Positions 1 through 8,239 of a DNA stretch of 64,000 bases are shown here, one piece after another. The position numbers and the translations under genes are program-made. The stretch is from Actinomyces oris. GTDB lineage: Bacteria; Actinomycetota; Actinomycetes; Actinomycetales; Actinomycetaceae. How positions within the stretch are numbered: position 1 is the stretch's first letter; every line of letters starts with the position of its first letter. Below the pieces are notes generated by a model. It saw nothing but the letters and a program-made list of their open reading frames with translations, had not been told where the DNA came from and searched no databases. Where the stretch lies: contig NZ_CP014232.1 in the NCBI RefSeq assembly GCF_001553935.1, positions 2,852,001 to 2,916,000 on the forward strand, in the 5' to 3' direction.

Positions 1-421
1 GAACCGGCAGACTGACGGAGTTCTGCACCCACGTTCCGATGCCCCAGATGAGCAGGTTGGTGGCCGGTCCTGACAGGGAGGTGACCAGGTCCTTCCACGC
101 GGTCCACTCGCGTGCCGGCCCGAAGGAGGTGCGCCCGCCCCACAGGTAGAGCTCGTAACGGGTGGGTCGCCTGCCCATGAGAGTTCCGAACAGCCCGTGG
201 GCCAGCTCGTGCAGGAGCACCGAGGCCCCAACACCCAGGACCGTGGAGACCACCACCAGCAGCACCGTTGTGGTGCCGAAACCGCCCAGGGCCGAGGAGA
301 CCAGCGGGTACCAACTGCCGGCGATGAGCAGGCCGAGCAGGAGAGAGGTCGGCGAGATGACGACGGGGGCACCGCCGACGCGGGCGATCACCCACTCGCC
401 GGTCGATGTGGAGGCAGGCAT
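1..421 (-). CDS. Site-2 protease (M50) family protein, 3' end outside window
   Basis: Only the N-terminal 140 codons are present; the gene runs off the left edge. The zinc-metalloprotease motif HELAH is at residues 71–75, inside a hydrophobic helix, and two membrane segments lie around residues 25–45 and 50–70. This is the layout of intramembrane site-2 proteases (peptidase family M50), which cut membrane proteins. The second family motif (NPDG-like) would be outside the window. The ATG at 421 is supported by a -10-like TAGGCT (minus strand, 434–429) 7 nt upstream, so the mRNA is probably leaderless. It is divergent from the RecB-type nuclease gene. The substrate is unknown. Confidence 0.8.
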   Translation of the reverse strand, partial: MPASTSTGEWVIARVGGAPVVISPTSLLLGLLIAGSWYPLVSSALGGFGTTTVLLVVVSTVLGVGASVLLHELAHGLFGTLMGRRPTRYELYLWGGRTSFGPAREWTAWKDLVTSLSGPATNLLIWGIGTWVQNSVSLPV

Positions 422-576
422 GGGCGCGAGCCTAACGCCGTCGGCAGCCGGGAGCCGCATCCACTCGGCGGCCACAGCCGCGGATGTCTCTCCCCGCGGG
501 TGCGGCCTGTGGAGGAAGGCCGCGCCCTCCGGCCAGATCCGACGCCGCGTCACCTCCTCGCGGTAGCGTCGTCCCC

Positions 577-1506
577 ATGCCCCACGAGCCGCTCACCGCA
601 TCCAGCTCATCGCCTCAGACCGGCGTCAGGCCCACCGGTCCGGGTGCCAGTGGCCGTCCGGGAGCGGGCGCGGGCGGCGGACGCCGCGCGGCCCTGTCCC
701 CCTCTCGGGCCAAGGACTTCATGCAGTGCCCGCTCATGTTCCGTCTGCGCACGGTCGACCGCCTTCCCGAGCCCGGTTCGCTGGCGACGCACAAGGGCAC
801 CGTGGTCCACGGCGTACTGGAGCGTCTCTACGATCTTCCGGCCTCGGAACGCCTCCCACAGGCGGCCCTCGAGCTCCTGCCCAGCCAGTGGGCCTCCCAC
901 CGCGAGAAGAACCCGGAGGTCATGGACCTGTTCGAGGACGCCGACCACGTGGAGACCTGGCTGGAGGAGGCCCGCGGACTCATTCGCACCTACTTCACCC
1001 TGGAGAACCCCCAGCGCCTGGAGCCGGCCGAGCGCGAGCTCTTCGTCCAGACTGAGACCGGAGACGGCCTGCTCCTGCGAGGCTTCGTGGACCGTCTGGA
1101 CGTGGCACCCGACGGCGCCATGAGAGTGGTCGACTACAAGACCGGGCGCAGCCCCGGCACGCGTTTCATGGAGGAGGCGCTGTTCCAGATGCGCTTCTAC
1201 GCGCTGGTGCTGTGGCGCCTGCGCGGGCGGGCGCCGGCCCGTCTCCAGCTGGTCTATCTCAAGGACGGACGGGTCCTGACTCACGATCCTCGCCTGGCCG
1301 AGCTGGAACGCACCGAGACGCGCCTGGCGCACCTGTGGGACGAGGTCGAGGACTGCGCTCGCAACGGCTCCTTCCATCCCCGCCGCTCCCGGCTGTGCGA
1401 CTGGTGCGCCTTCCAGGCCCAGTGCCCGCTCTTCGGCGGCACCACACCGCAGGTGCCCGATGACGGGATCGCCCGCCTCCTGACCGCACGCCGCACCGCT
1501 GCCTGA
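577..1506 (+). CDS. RecB-family PD-(D/E)XK nuclease with four-Cys Fe-S signature
   Basis: The protein is 309 aa. It shows the RecB/AddB-type nuclease core: VDRLD around residue 172, then VVDYKTG at 184–190, which supplies the D-x-K catalytic pair. Four cysteines, Cys51 (QCPLMFRLR) and C274/C277/C283 (CDWCAFQAQC), form the C–(CxxCx5C) arrangement that binds a 4Fe-4S cluster in Cas4/AddB-like nucleases. No helicase domain is present, so it is a stand-alone exonuclease, probably in DNA repair. The ATG at 577 is preferred over an in-frame ATG at 484 because TAGCGT at 563–568 sits 8 nt upstream, a leaderless arrangement, and residues before 577 are low-complexity. Confidence 0.85.
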   Translation: MPHEPLTASSSSPQTGVRPTGPGASGRPGAGAGGGRRAALSPSRAKDFMQCPLMFRLRTVDRLPEPGSLATHKGTVVHGVLERLYDLPASERLPQAALELLPSQWASHREKNPEVMDLFEDADHVETWLEEARGLIRTYFTLENPQRLEPAERELFVQTETGDGLLLRGFVDRLDVAPDGAMRVVDYKTGRSPGTRFMEEALFQMRFYALVLWRLRGRAPARLQLVYLKDGRVLTHDPRLAELERTETRLAHLWDEVEDCARNGSFHPRRSRLCDWCAFQAQCPLFGGTTPQVPDDGIARLLTARRTAA

Positions 1507-1526
1507 TCTCGGCCATTGTTCAGGAA

Positions 1527-1556
1527 TTGCCACGGCCAGAGGCCGTCGATTACAGT
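1527..1556 (+). promoter_or_regulatory. Candidate promoter of the sulfur locus
   Basis: TTGCCA (1527–1532) and TACAGT (1551–1556) are separated by 18 nt and match actinobacterial -35/-10 patterns. Transcription would begin near 1563, giving a leader of about 330 nt before the transporter gene that includes the short Cys ORF. The call rests on motif and position only. Confidence 0.4.
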
Positions 1557-1611
1557 CCATGACGGCTGACAACCGTCGCCACGCACTTCCCAGATCCCCA
1601 TGGAGAAGCAC

Positions 1612-1695
1612 ATGAACGTCGTCCAGGCCCACGCAGCCCGCACCGCCTCGCGCGGAGCCGGCATGTGTATGCGCTGCCTGGTTCGGGCGTTCTGA
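1612..1695 (+). CDS. 27-codon leader peptide with C-x2-C near its end
   Basis: A short ORF begins at the ATG at 1612, six bases after a GGAG Shine-Dalgarno sequence (1602–1605), and ends with TGA at 1693–1695. The peptide ends in MCMRCLVRAF, with Cys codons at 1666–1668 and 1675–1677. It lies 198 nt upstream of a thiosulfate-type transporter and tusA. Cys-rich leader peptides that act as cysteine-responsive attenuators upstream of sulfur genes are known in mycobacteria. The position, Cys codons and competing hairpins here suggest the same logic, but this is inference. An in-frame ATG at 1600 lacks a ribosome site. Confidence 0.45.
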   Translation: MNVVQAHAARTASRGAGMCMRCLVRAF

Positions 1696-1743
1696 GGCGG
1701 TCTCAGACAGATCGTTCTCCCCGGCTCCCGGCGCCCCTGAGAC
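1691..1743 (+). promoter_or_regulatory. Two mutually exclusive hairpins at the end of the leader ORF
   Basis: TCTGAG (1691–1696, overlapping the leader stop codon) can pair with CTCAGA (1702–1707). The alternative is GTCTCAG (1700–1706) pairing with CTGAGAC (1737–1743). The two helices share 1702–1706 and cannot coexist. A ribosome paused at the second Cys codon (1675) would reach roughly to 1690, next to the first helix. This geometry suits an attenuator or translation-coupled switch. No U-rich terminator tract follows, so the output could instead be Rho-dependent termination or access to the downstream ribosome site. Inferred from sequence only. Confidence 0.4.
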
Positions 1744-1892
1744 GGCGCCCCATCAGCCACGTCCAGCCAGGCCTCCACCTCACTCCCCCACCGGATGACG
1801 TGGCCTGTCTCTGTCTTTCCACCTGTGCTGCGTCACCGGTCCCCACACAGGCTGCTTGCACCTGACAGCAGCAGCCGGACAAGGACTGCACC

Positions 1893-2978
1893 GTGCCGTC
1901 ACCCACCATCCTCACTGGGCTCATCGTTGGAGCCGTCCTCGGTTTCATCCTCCAACGGGGCCGTTTCTGCATCACCGGCGCCTTCCGGGACCTGTGGGTC
2001 TCCCGCTCCTGGCGCTGGTTCACAGCCTTCCTGCTGGCCATCGCCGTTCAGGCGGTCGGAGTCGCCGTCCTGACCTCAGCAGGCTCCATCACCCCTGAGA
2101 TCCCCAAGCTGTCGGTGGTTGCCACCGTTGTCGGCTCCTTCCTGTTCGGAGTCGGGATCGTCCTGGCCGGCGGCTGCGCCACCGGGACCTACTACCGCGC
2201 CGGCGAGGGCCTGGTCGGTTCCTGGTTCGCGCTCGTGGCCTATGCCACCACGGCGGCCGCGTCGAAGACGGGACTCCTGTCGGGGGTGACGAGCTGGGTC
2301 AAAGGACTGTGGGTCACCAACCTGACCACCATCCCGGCCACCATCGGCCTGCCGAACTGGGGCGGCGTCGTCATCCTGGCCGCCGTCACCGGGCTCGTTG
2401 TGCACCGCTTCATCGTTCTGGAGCGCAGCCGTCCCGCTCAGATCCAGCTGCCCGCCCAGCGCACGGGCCTGGCTCACCTGCTGCTGGAGAAGCAGTGGAA
2501 CCCTCTGGCCACCGGATTCCTCGTGGGCGTCGTCGCCGTCATCGCCTGGCCCACATCCTGGGCCTCGGGGCGCCCAGACGGGCTGGGGATCACGACGCCG
2601 TCGTCGAACCTGGTGAACCTCATCGTCACCGGGGACGTCGAGCGACTTGACTGGGGCGTGCTCCTGGTCCTGGGCATCCTGCTCGGCTCCTACCTCGCTG
2701 CCAAGGCCTCTGGCGAGTTCCGCGTCCGCGTGCCCAGCGCCCAGGTCATCCAGCGCTCCATCGCCGGCGGTGTCCTCATGGGGATCGGCGCCGCCTGGGC
2801 CAGTGGCTGCTCCATCGGCAACGCCCTGGTACAGACCTCACTCCTGTCCTGGCAGGGCTGGATCGCACTGGTCTTCCAGGTGCTGGGGGTCGGGGTGGCC
2901 GCCTGGTTCCTCCTCATCCGTCCCCGGCAGCGTCGTCGCGCCGAGCGGGCGGGCTCACGCGTGCCCGCCACCGTCTGA
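1893..2978 (+). CDS. YeeE/YedE (TsuA-like) thiosulfate-type transporter
   Basis: This 361-aa polytopic membrane protein carries the family's three conserved cysteines in sulfur-binding motifs: Cys26 (RGRFCITGAF), Cys95 (GGCATGTYYRAGEG) and Cys306 (ASGCSIGN). In characterised TsuA proteins the equivalent cysteines relay thiosulfate through the channel. TusA is encoded 80 nt downstream, the usual partner that accepts sulfur in the cytoplasm, so thiosulfate or another reduced sulfur compound is the likely substrate. The start is GTG at 1893, preceded by AAGGA (1881–1885). Upstream lies the Cys-codon leader peptide that may control it. Confidence 0.85.
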   Translation: MPSPTILTGLIVGAVLGFILQRGRFCITGAFRDLWVSRSWRWFTAFLLAIAVQAVGVAVLTSAGSITPEIPKLSVVATVVGSFLFGVGIVLAGGCATGTYYRAGEGLVGSWFALVAYATTAAASKTGLLSGVTSWVKGLWVTNLTTIPATIGLPNWGGVVILAAVTGLVVHRFIVLERSRPAQIQLPAQRTGLAHLLLEKQWNPLATGFLVGVVAVIAWPTSWASGRPDGLGITTPSSNLVNLIVTGDVERLDWGVLLVLGILLGSYLAAKASGEFRVRVPSAQVIQRSIAGGVLMGIGAAWASGCSIGNALVQTSLLSWQGWIALVFQVLGVGVAAWFLLIRPRQRRRAERAGSRVPATV

Positions 2979-3058
2979 GGCCTCGCCAGAACCCCCGCAA
3001 CCATCTCGCTGCCCCAACCGCCCCCGAACCCTCATCACATCACTTCAAGGAGTCACTC

Positions 3059-3280
3059 ATGCGCACTGTTCTGGAGACCACCGGTCAGGTCTGCCCCTTC
3101 CCCGTCATCGAGGCCGAAGAGGCCATGGAGGAGCTCAGCGTCGGCGACGAGCTCGTCATCGGCTTCGACTGCACCCAGGGGACTCAGACACTGCCGGCTT
3201 GGGCCGCCGACAACGGCTACACCGTCACCGAGTTCGAGCGCACCGGCGACGCGGCCTGGACCATCACCGTACGCAAGTAG
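3059..3280 (+). CDS. TusA-family sulfur carrier protein
   Basis: A 73-aa protein with the TusA signature near its start: CPFPVIEAEEAM, in which the Cys of the CPxP motif (Cys12) carries sulfur as a persulfide. Length and fold pattern are typical (70–80 aa). AAGGAG just before the ATG gives a strong ribosome site. It sits 80 nt after the YeeE/YedE gene on the same strand and probably receives sulfur from the transporter for cysteine or cofactor synthesis. TusA proteins of this class are often annotated only as 'sulfurtransferase TusA family'. Confidence 0.85.
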   Translation: MRTVLETTGQVCPFPVIEAEEAMEELSVGDELVIGFDCTQGTQTLPAWAADNGYTVTEFERTGDAAWTITVRK

Positions 3281-3303
3281 GTCGAGCCGCTACGGTTAGG
3301 CCT

Positions 3304-4284
3304 ATGGAGCACAGGAGACTCGGCCGGACCGGCCTGCGTGTGTCCTCCGTGGGCCTGGGCACGATGACCTGGGGCCGGGACACCGATGAGCTCGAGGCCA
3401 AGGAACAGCTCGACATCTTCCTCGATGCCGGGGGCACGCTCGTGGACACCGCCGCCTCCTACGGCGAGGGCGTCAGCGAGGAGGTGATCGGCATGCTCCT
3501 GCGCGAGCACGTGGATCGCCAGGACCTCGTCCTGGTCTCCAAGGCCGGTGTGCGCACCTGGCGAACCGGGGAGCGGTCCTCGGTGGCTGACGCCTCCCGC
3601 GGCTCGCTGCTGGACACGCTCGACACCAGCCTGGCCCGCCTGGGCACCGATCACCTGGACCTCCTGCTGGTCCAGGTGCCCGATCCCAGCACCTCCCTGG
3701 AGGAGACGGCCCACGCGCTGAGCCTGGCCGTCTCCTCCGGGCGCACCCGGTACGTGGGCATTGCCAACCACCCCGCCTGGGCTTCGGTGCGCATGCATGA
3801 CCTGCTCAGCGAGTGCGGCCGGGGTCCGGGGCTGGCGGCCGTCGAGGTGGAGCACTCACTGCTCTCCCGAGGTATCGAGCGCGAACTGCGGCCCGCCTCG
3901 CAGGCCCTGGGCTTCGGCATCCTCGGCTACGCCCCCCTGGGTCGGGGCGTGCTCACCGGCAAGTACCGGGCGACGATTCCACCGGACTCACGGGCCGCCT
4001 CCCCGCACCTGCGCTCCTACGTGTCCCCCTACCTGGGCGAGGCGCACCGGGGTGTGGTTGAGGCCGTGGCCACTGCCGCCTCGGGCCTGGACCGTAAGCC
4101 GGCCGAGGTCGCGCTCGCCTGGGCCCGCGATGCCCCCGGGATCGCCTCAACCATTGTGGGTGCCCGCACTCCGGCTCAGCTCCAGGGCGTGCTGTCGGCA
4201 GACGACCTGGAGCTTCCGGTCCAGATCCGACACGCCTTGGACGAGGTCACCTCCGTCCAGCTCGGTTACCCCGAGCGCTTCTAA
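3304..4284 (+). CDS. Aldo/keto reductase family protein lacking the catalytic His
   Basis: A 326-aa TIM-barrel NADPH-dependent oxidoreductase family member. The tetrad residues Asp48, Tyr53 (DTAASYGEG) and Lys80 (VSKAGVR) are present. The position normally held by His (LxxxHWPD) reads LLVQVPD, with Gln124. The C-terminal cofactor region (ASTIVGARTPAQL) is conserved. The altered tetrad may change the reaction or reduce activity. The start ATG at 3304 lies 7 nt after TACGGT (3291–3296), so the mRNA is likely leaderless and independent of tusA. The substrate cannot be told from sequence. Confidence 0.85.
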   Translation: MEHRRLGRTGLRVSSVGLGTMTWGRDTDELEAKEQLDIFLDAGGTLVDTAASYGEGVSEEVIGMLLREHVDRQDLVLVSKAGVRTWRTGERSSVADASRGSLLDTLDTSLARLGTDHLDLLLVQVPDPSTSLEETAHALSLAVSSGRTRYVGIANHPAWASVRMHDLLSECGRGPGLAAVEVEHSLLSRGIERELRPASQALGFGILGYAPLGRGVLTGKYRATIPPDSRAASPHLRSYVSPYLGEAHRGVVEAVATAASGLDRKPAEVALAWARDAPGIASTIVGARTPAQLQGVLSADDLELPVQIRHALDEVTSVQLGYPERF

Positions 4285-4322
4285 AGCTCCCGGCGCTGCT
4301 GTGAAGCGGCCCCTGGCGAGTA

Positions 4323-5081
4323 TCAGCCCCAGACGAGGGCGATGCGCCTGCCGTCGATCTCATGGACCGGTACATCCATACCGAAGACCTCACTCAGACA
4401 CTCCCGGGTCATGGTCTCCTCGGGGGTTCCTTGAAGGACGACTCGGCCCTGACGCATGGCGACGATCCGGTCCGACCATGCGGCAGCCATATTGATGTCA
4501 TGCATGACAACCACGACCGTGCGCTCGAGCTCGTGGGCGGCAGCGCGTAGACGACGCATCATGGCCACCGAGTGGACCATGTCCAGGTTGTTGAGGGGCT
4601 CGTCCAGGAGCATATAGGGAGTCTCCTGGGCCAGCACCATGGCGACAAAGGCCCGCTGGCGTTGCCCACCGGACATCTCGTCGAGGTAGCGGTCGGCCAA
4701 CTCGGTCAGGTCCATCCACTCCAGGGCATGGTCGACGATCGTCTCATCGTGCTCGGTGGGACGTCCCCGGTTGTGCGGATACCGGCCGAATCCCACGAGG
4801 TCACGCACAGTCAGTCGCACGGCGAGATGGTTGTCCTGCTTGAGGACGGACAGAACGGTGGCGAGCTGGCGTCCCGGGGCGGTGGCGACGTTCAGGCCAC
4901 CGACTTCCACCGTGCCGGCGTCGGCTCCCAGAAGTCTTGCCATCACGGACAACAGCGTGGACTTACCGGCCCCGTTGGCACCAACCAGCCCGATGACTCC
5001 GCCGGCCGGCAGGTCGAGGTCGACGTCGGAGAGCACCTGACGCTCACCGTAGGACTTGGTAAGGCTACGAACTGCGATCAC
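4323..5081 (-). CDS. Iron-siderophore ABC transporter ATP-binding protein (FecE/YclP type)
   Basis: A 252-aa ATPase with Walker A GANGAGKST (residues 34–42), the Q-loop in LSVLKQDN, signature MSGGQRQRAF, Walker B MLLDEP and switch His in VVMHDINMAAAW. HDINMA and the spacing are typical of FecCD-type iron importers. The GTG at 5081 overlaps the stop codon of the upstream permease (GTGA) and is preceded by AGGAGA. A longer in-frame ORF reaching 5270 is read-through of the permease region. This is the last gene of a four-gene operon (binding protein, two permeases, ATPase) in the same order as the Bacillus ycl (petrobactin) system. Confidence 0.9.
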   Translation of the reverse strand: MIAVRSLTKSYGERQVLSDVDLDLPAGGVIGLVGANGAGKSTLLSVMARLLGADAGTVEVGGLNVATAPGRQLATVLSVLKQDNHLAVRLTVRDLVGFGRYPHNRGRPTEHDETIVDHALEWMDLTELADRYLDEMSGGQRQRAFVAMVLAQETPYMLLDEPLNNLDMVHSVAMMRRLRAAAHELERTVVVVMHDINMAAAWSDRIVAMRQGRVVLQGTPEETMTRECLSEVFGMDVPVHEIDGRRIALVWG

Positions 5082-6061
5082 GAACGTCTCCTGGAGCTGA
5101 TGATGAGGGCGATGAGGGTGAGCCCGCCGAGGAACTCGATGATGACGGACAGGACGTTGTCGGCGTCCAGGACATGGGCCAGCACTGTCTGCCCGGTCAC
5201 GAGGACGAGCATGGCGACAAGTGCCGCCATGGGCACGGTGACCACATGGCGGTTGGTACCGGCAGCCCAATAGGCCAGGTGGGCGACGAGGAGCCCCAGG
5301 AACATGATCGGCCCGACCAGGGCCGTGGACACGGATACCAGCACGGCCACCATGACCATCACACGCTGGCTGATACGACGGTGATCGACTCCGAGTGCGG
5401 TGGCGATATCGGGCCCGAGAGCCACGACATCAAGCGCCCTCAGGTCCCGGATCGCCAGTATCGACACGGTGGTGGTCAGGACCAGCGAGAGCACGAGCAG
5501 ATCGGGGTTGATCGATCCGAAGGAGGCGAAGAGCCGGTCCTGAAGGATGAGGAAGTCGTTGGGATCCAGGAGCCGCTGGATGAAGGTGATCCCTGAGCGC
5601 AGGAAGGTTCCCAGCACGATGCCCAGTAGCACCAACGTGGTCACCGAGCGCCTGGCACCGAGCACGGCCCCCATGAGCGCCACGGACACACCGATCATCA
5701 CCAGAAGTGTCAGGACGAAAGCCCCCAGGTCCGGCAGCGAGGAGAGTCCCGCCGCCCCCAGCACGAGAAGAAGAACCACCTGCAGCAGGGCGTAGAGCGC
5801 ATCCAGACCGAGCACGGAGGGTGTGAGGATCCGGTTGCCGGTAACCGTCTGGAACATGACGGTGGAGACGCCGCTGGCCCATCCCACACACAGCATCGCC
5901 CCGAGGGAGGGCAACCGGTAGGGCAGGACCAGAAGCGGGTCGAAGGCGTTGATGACCAGGAAGACGCCGCTGGCCACCAGCACCAGGAGCAGAACAACCA
6001 CCAGGCGGAGGACAGAACGCCGGTTCTCCCGGCGACGACGTCTGGAGAGCGCGTCAACCAC
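5078..6061 (-). CDS. FecCD-family iron-siderophore permease (second subunit)
   Basis: A 327-aa permease of the BtuC/FecCD fold with about nine hydrophobic segments. Family landmarks include TGNRILTPSVLGLDALY near the N-terminus and LVGPIMFLGLLVAHLAY (the coupling region) near the C-terminus. The start is GTG at 6061, with GAGGAG upstream and an 8-nt overlap with the preceding permease stop. The in-frame ATG at 6106 would add a hydrophilic Cys-rich leader unlike the family. It should dimerise with the adjacent permease to form the membrane channel of the importer. Confidence 0.88.
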   Translation of the reverse strand: MVDALSRRRRRENRRSVLRLVVVLLLVLVASGVFLVINAFDPLLVLPYRLPSLGAMLCVGWASGVSTVMFQTVTGNRILTPSVLGLDALYALLQVVLLLVLGAAGLSSLPDLGAFVLTLLVMIGVSVALMGAVLGARRSVTTLVLLGIVLGTFLRSGITFIQRLLDPNDFLILQDRLFASFGSINPDLLVLSLVLTTTVSILAIRDLRALDVVALGPDIATALGVDHRRISQRVMVMVAVLVSVSTALVGPIMFLGLLVAHLAYWAAGTNRHVVTVPMAALVAMLVLVTGQTVLAHVLDADNVLSVIIEFLGGLTLIALIISSRRRS

Positions 6062-7076
6062 GTTCCACTCCTCGCAGGATGAGCACGGTGAAGACGCCGG
6101 CGCCAACGACCCCCATGATGACGGACAGCGGAACCTCGTAGGGGTAGCGGACCACGCGTCCGACGACGTCGCACCCCAGCGTCAGAACAGCACCACCGAC
6201 GGCAATGACCGGAAGACTCCGACGCAGATTGTCCCCCATGAGCCGGGAGACGATGTTGGGTACCACGAGCCCGAGGAACGGCAGGCTCCCGACCACGACG
6301 ACGCTGACCGCCGTCATGACGGCTGCGGCCATGATCGTGAGGTTGATGGTGCGGTGATAGCTCAGCCCGAGCCCGGTGGCCGTCTCCGCCCCAAGGCTCG
6401 CCACAGTGAGGCGGTCGGCGGCGAGATAGAGCAGCAGGACGATGAGCGCCACCAGCCAGAGCAGCTCATAGCGGCCGGCCAGCACCCGGGACAGGTCGCC
6501 GGCCGTCCAGGAACCTAGTGACTGCAGCAAGTCGTAGCGCCAGGCCACGAAGGTGGTACCCGCTCCGACCACGCCACCGAGCATGAGGCCGATCAGGGGG
6601 ACCGTGACGTCATCGGACGTGCGCCGGTGGGGCAGCAGTCGCAGGAGCCACAGGAAGACTGCCGAGCCCGCTACCGCGCATGCCGAGGCCACCAGCATCT
6701 TCGCCAGAACACTGGTGCCCGGTGCGAAGAGAGCCACAAGCAGCAGCCCGACGACGGCGAACTGAGTCGTGCCTGCCGTGGTCGGGGACACGAAACGGTT
6801 GCGCACACTCATCTGCATGACGGCGCCCGCCACAGCGATGCCCGAACCGGCGAGGACGGCCGCCAGGGTGCGCGGCACTCTCGAGACCATGAAGAGGCGC
6901 ATGGAGCGGCCCTGCGAACCGGTGCGAACCAGATCCACCGGATCGAAGTCTGCCACTCCGATACACACCGACACGAGTCCCAGGACGAGCAGAAGCAGAA
7001 GGCCACCGACCAGGAGCGACAGGCCCGACCGTCGTGGCCTGTGTTCCCAGGCCGCAACGGGGTTCCTGGGGCTCAT
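6054..7076 (-). CDS. FecCD-family iron-siderophore permease (first subunit)
   Basis: A 340-aa polytopic FecCD permease. Motifs include LIVSRVPRTLAAVLAG-like MVSRVPRTLAAVLAGSGIAV, RNRFVSPTTAGTTQ and VGSLPFLGLVVPNIVSRLM, all typical of siderophore importers. The ATG at 7076 overlaps the binding-protein stop codon by 4 nt (ATGA), so the genes are translationally coupled. It pairs with the downstream permease. Confidence 0.9.
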   Translation of the reverse strand: MSPRNPVAAWEHRPRRSGLSLLVGGLLLLLVLGLVSVCIGVADFDPVDLVRTGSQGRSMRLFMVSRVPRTLAAVLAGSGIAVAGAVMQMSVRNRFVSPTTAGTTQFAVVGLLLVALFAPGTSVLAKMLVASACAVAGSAVFLWLLRLLPHRRTSDDVTVPLIGLMLGGVVGAGTTFVAWRYDLLQSLGSWTAGDLSRVLAGRYELLWLVALIVLLLYLAADRLTVASLGAETATGLGLSYHRTINLTIMAAAVMTAVSVVVVGSLPFLGLVVPNIVSRLMGDNLRRSLPVIAVGGAVLTLGCDVVGRVVRYPYEVPLSVIMGVVGAGVFTVLILRGVERG

Positions 7077-8164
7077 GCGGACAAATCGCCCTTGATCTCC
7101 TTGGCCATGCGCAGACTGACTCCGAATCCGGCGCCCAGGAGGTACCAGTCGGGGCCGTCAAGGTAGTAGACCTTGTTGTTCTTCCAGGCATTGGTGGCGG
7201 TGACCAGCTCGTTGTCGAGAATCTCCTTGGCCGAGGAGCCCTCTTGCTCGATGGTGGCGTCGCGGTCCAGGACGAAGAGGACATCAGGGTTGGCCTGCCC
7301 GATGAACTCGAAGGAGACGGCCTCGCCGTGGGTCGCCGCCTCGATGTTCTCAACAGCGGGGGTGACACCGAACTCGTCAAAGATGACGTCAAAGCGGGAG
7401 CCCTTGCCGAAGGCACTCACTTTGCCGCCGGTGGTGAGAAGGCACAGGCCCTTGCCGGCGTTCTTGGCCACCGTGGCCACCTGAGCGGCAGCATCGGTGA
7501 ACTCCTTGACCTTGGCCTGCGCCGCGCTCTTCTTTCCGAAGATCGAGCCGAGGATCGTGGAGTGGCTGGTGAGGATCTCCGTCATCGACGCGGAGGGCTC
7601 GTTCTTCTTGCCCTTGTCCCCGTTACCGCCCTGGCCACCCTGATCGGGGCTCGCGGCCGCCGTCGCACTCGCACCCTGCGGCTTGACAGTCATGTCAATG
7701 GTGGTGAACTTGCTTGAGAAGTCCTCATAGGACTTGGCGGTCCGGTTCGCCACGATCACCAGGTCCGGCCCGACCTCGGCGATGGCCTCCTGCTTGGGCT
7801 CCTTAAGGCCGCCCATATCCTTGTACTTATCGTCCTGGAACTGGGACAGGGACTTGGGCAGGTTGCCACCGGTCTTGGGGATGCCGACGACGAGGTCGGC
7901 CAGGCCCAGTGCGGCCATGGAGTCCAGGACACCGTAGTCGAGAACGACAACGCGCTGGGGCGCCGCCTTGATCGTGGTCTCCCCTTGGGCATGCTTCACG
8001 GTGACCGGGTACGTCACCGCCTCCACGCTCGATCCGGCAGAGGCGGCGCCGGTCCCGGTGCCTGACGAGCTCGAGGACTTCGAACCACAGGCGGACAGAG
8101 CCAGCAGACCGGCTGTGGCCGCGGTCGTGGAGAGCAGCTGACGGCGGGACGGAGACATGGGCAT
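7073..8164 (-). CDS. Iron-siderophore ABC transporter substrate-binding lipoprotein
   Basis: A 363-aa binding protein of the TroA/FepB class. The N-terminus has a twin-arginine-like SRRQLL, a hydrophobic stretch and the lipobox LLALSACG, so it is probably a Tat-exported lipoprotein on the outer face of the membrane. The early pattern RVVVLDYGVLDSMAALGL resembles the CeuE/YclQ subfamily that binds catecholate siderophores. The start is ATG at 8164 with AGGAA upstream; a second ATG at 8158 is possible. It heads the operon, and a DtxR/IdeR-like box lies about 60 nt upstream, so iron repression is expected. Confidence 0.88.
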   Translation of the reverse strand: MPMSPSRRQLLSTTAATAGLLALSACGSKSSSSSGTGTGAASAGSSVEAVTYPVTVKHAQGETTIKAAPQRVVVLDYGVLDSMAALGLADLVVGIPKTGGNLPKSLSQFQDDKYKDMGGLKEPKQEAIAEVGPDLVIVANRTAKSYEDFSSKFTTIDMTVKPQGASATAAASPDQGGQGGNGDKGKKNEPSASMTEILTSHSTILGSIFGKKSAAQAKVKEFTDAAAQVATVAKNAGKGLCLLTTGGKVSAFGKGSRFDVIFDEFGVTPAVENIEAATHGEAVSFEFIGQANPDVLFVLDRDATIEQEGSSAKEILDNELVTATNAWKNNKVYYLDGPDWYLLGAGFGVSLRMAKEIKGDLSA

Positions 8165-8220
8165 CAGGATTCCTATCTTCGTGGGCGACAACCGAGTACG
8201 GGTCACAGGCACACAACTAC

Positions 8221-8239
8221 TAAGGGAAGGCTTACCTAC
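8221..8239 (-). promoter_or_regulatory. DtxR/IdeR-like iron box
   Basis: TAAGGGAAGGCTTACCTAC (plus strand) matches the 19-bp DtxR/IdeR consensus at 13 of 19 positions on the minus strand, with the TAGGT and GCCT–CCCTTA cores conserved. It lies about 60 nt upstream of the siderophore-binding-protein start. DtxR-type repressors with Fe2+ bind such sites in actinobacteria. No dtxR gene is in the window. Confidence 0.55.

Noticed and set aside
484..576. Extended N-terminus for the RecB-type nuclease starting at an upstream ATG.
   Set aside because: TAGCGT sits 8 nt before the ATG at 577, and the extra residues are low-complexity.
1559..1617. Alternative short leader ORF beginning at the ATG at 1559.
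   Set aside because: It begins only two bases after the proposed -10 box and encodes no Cys or other notable residues; the 1612 ORF has a good ribosome site.
5082..5270. N-terminal extension of the siderophore ATPase.
   Set aside because: It is antisense-like read-through of the upstream permease coding region; the GTG at 5081 has AGGAGA and overlaps the permease stop codon.
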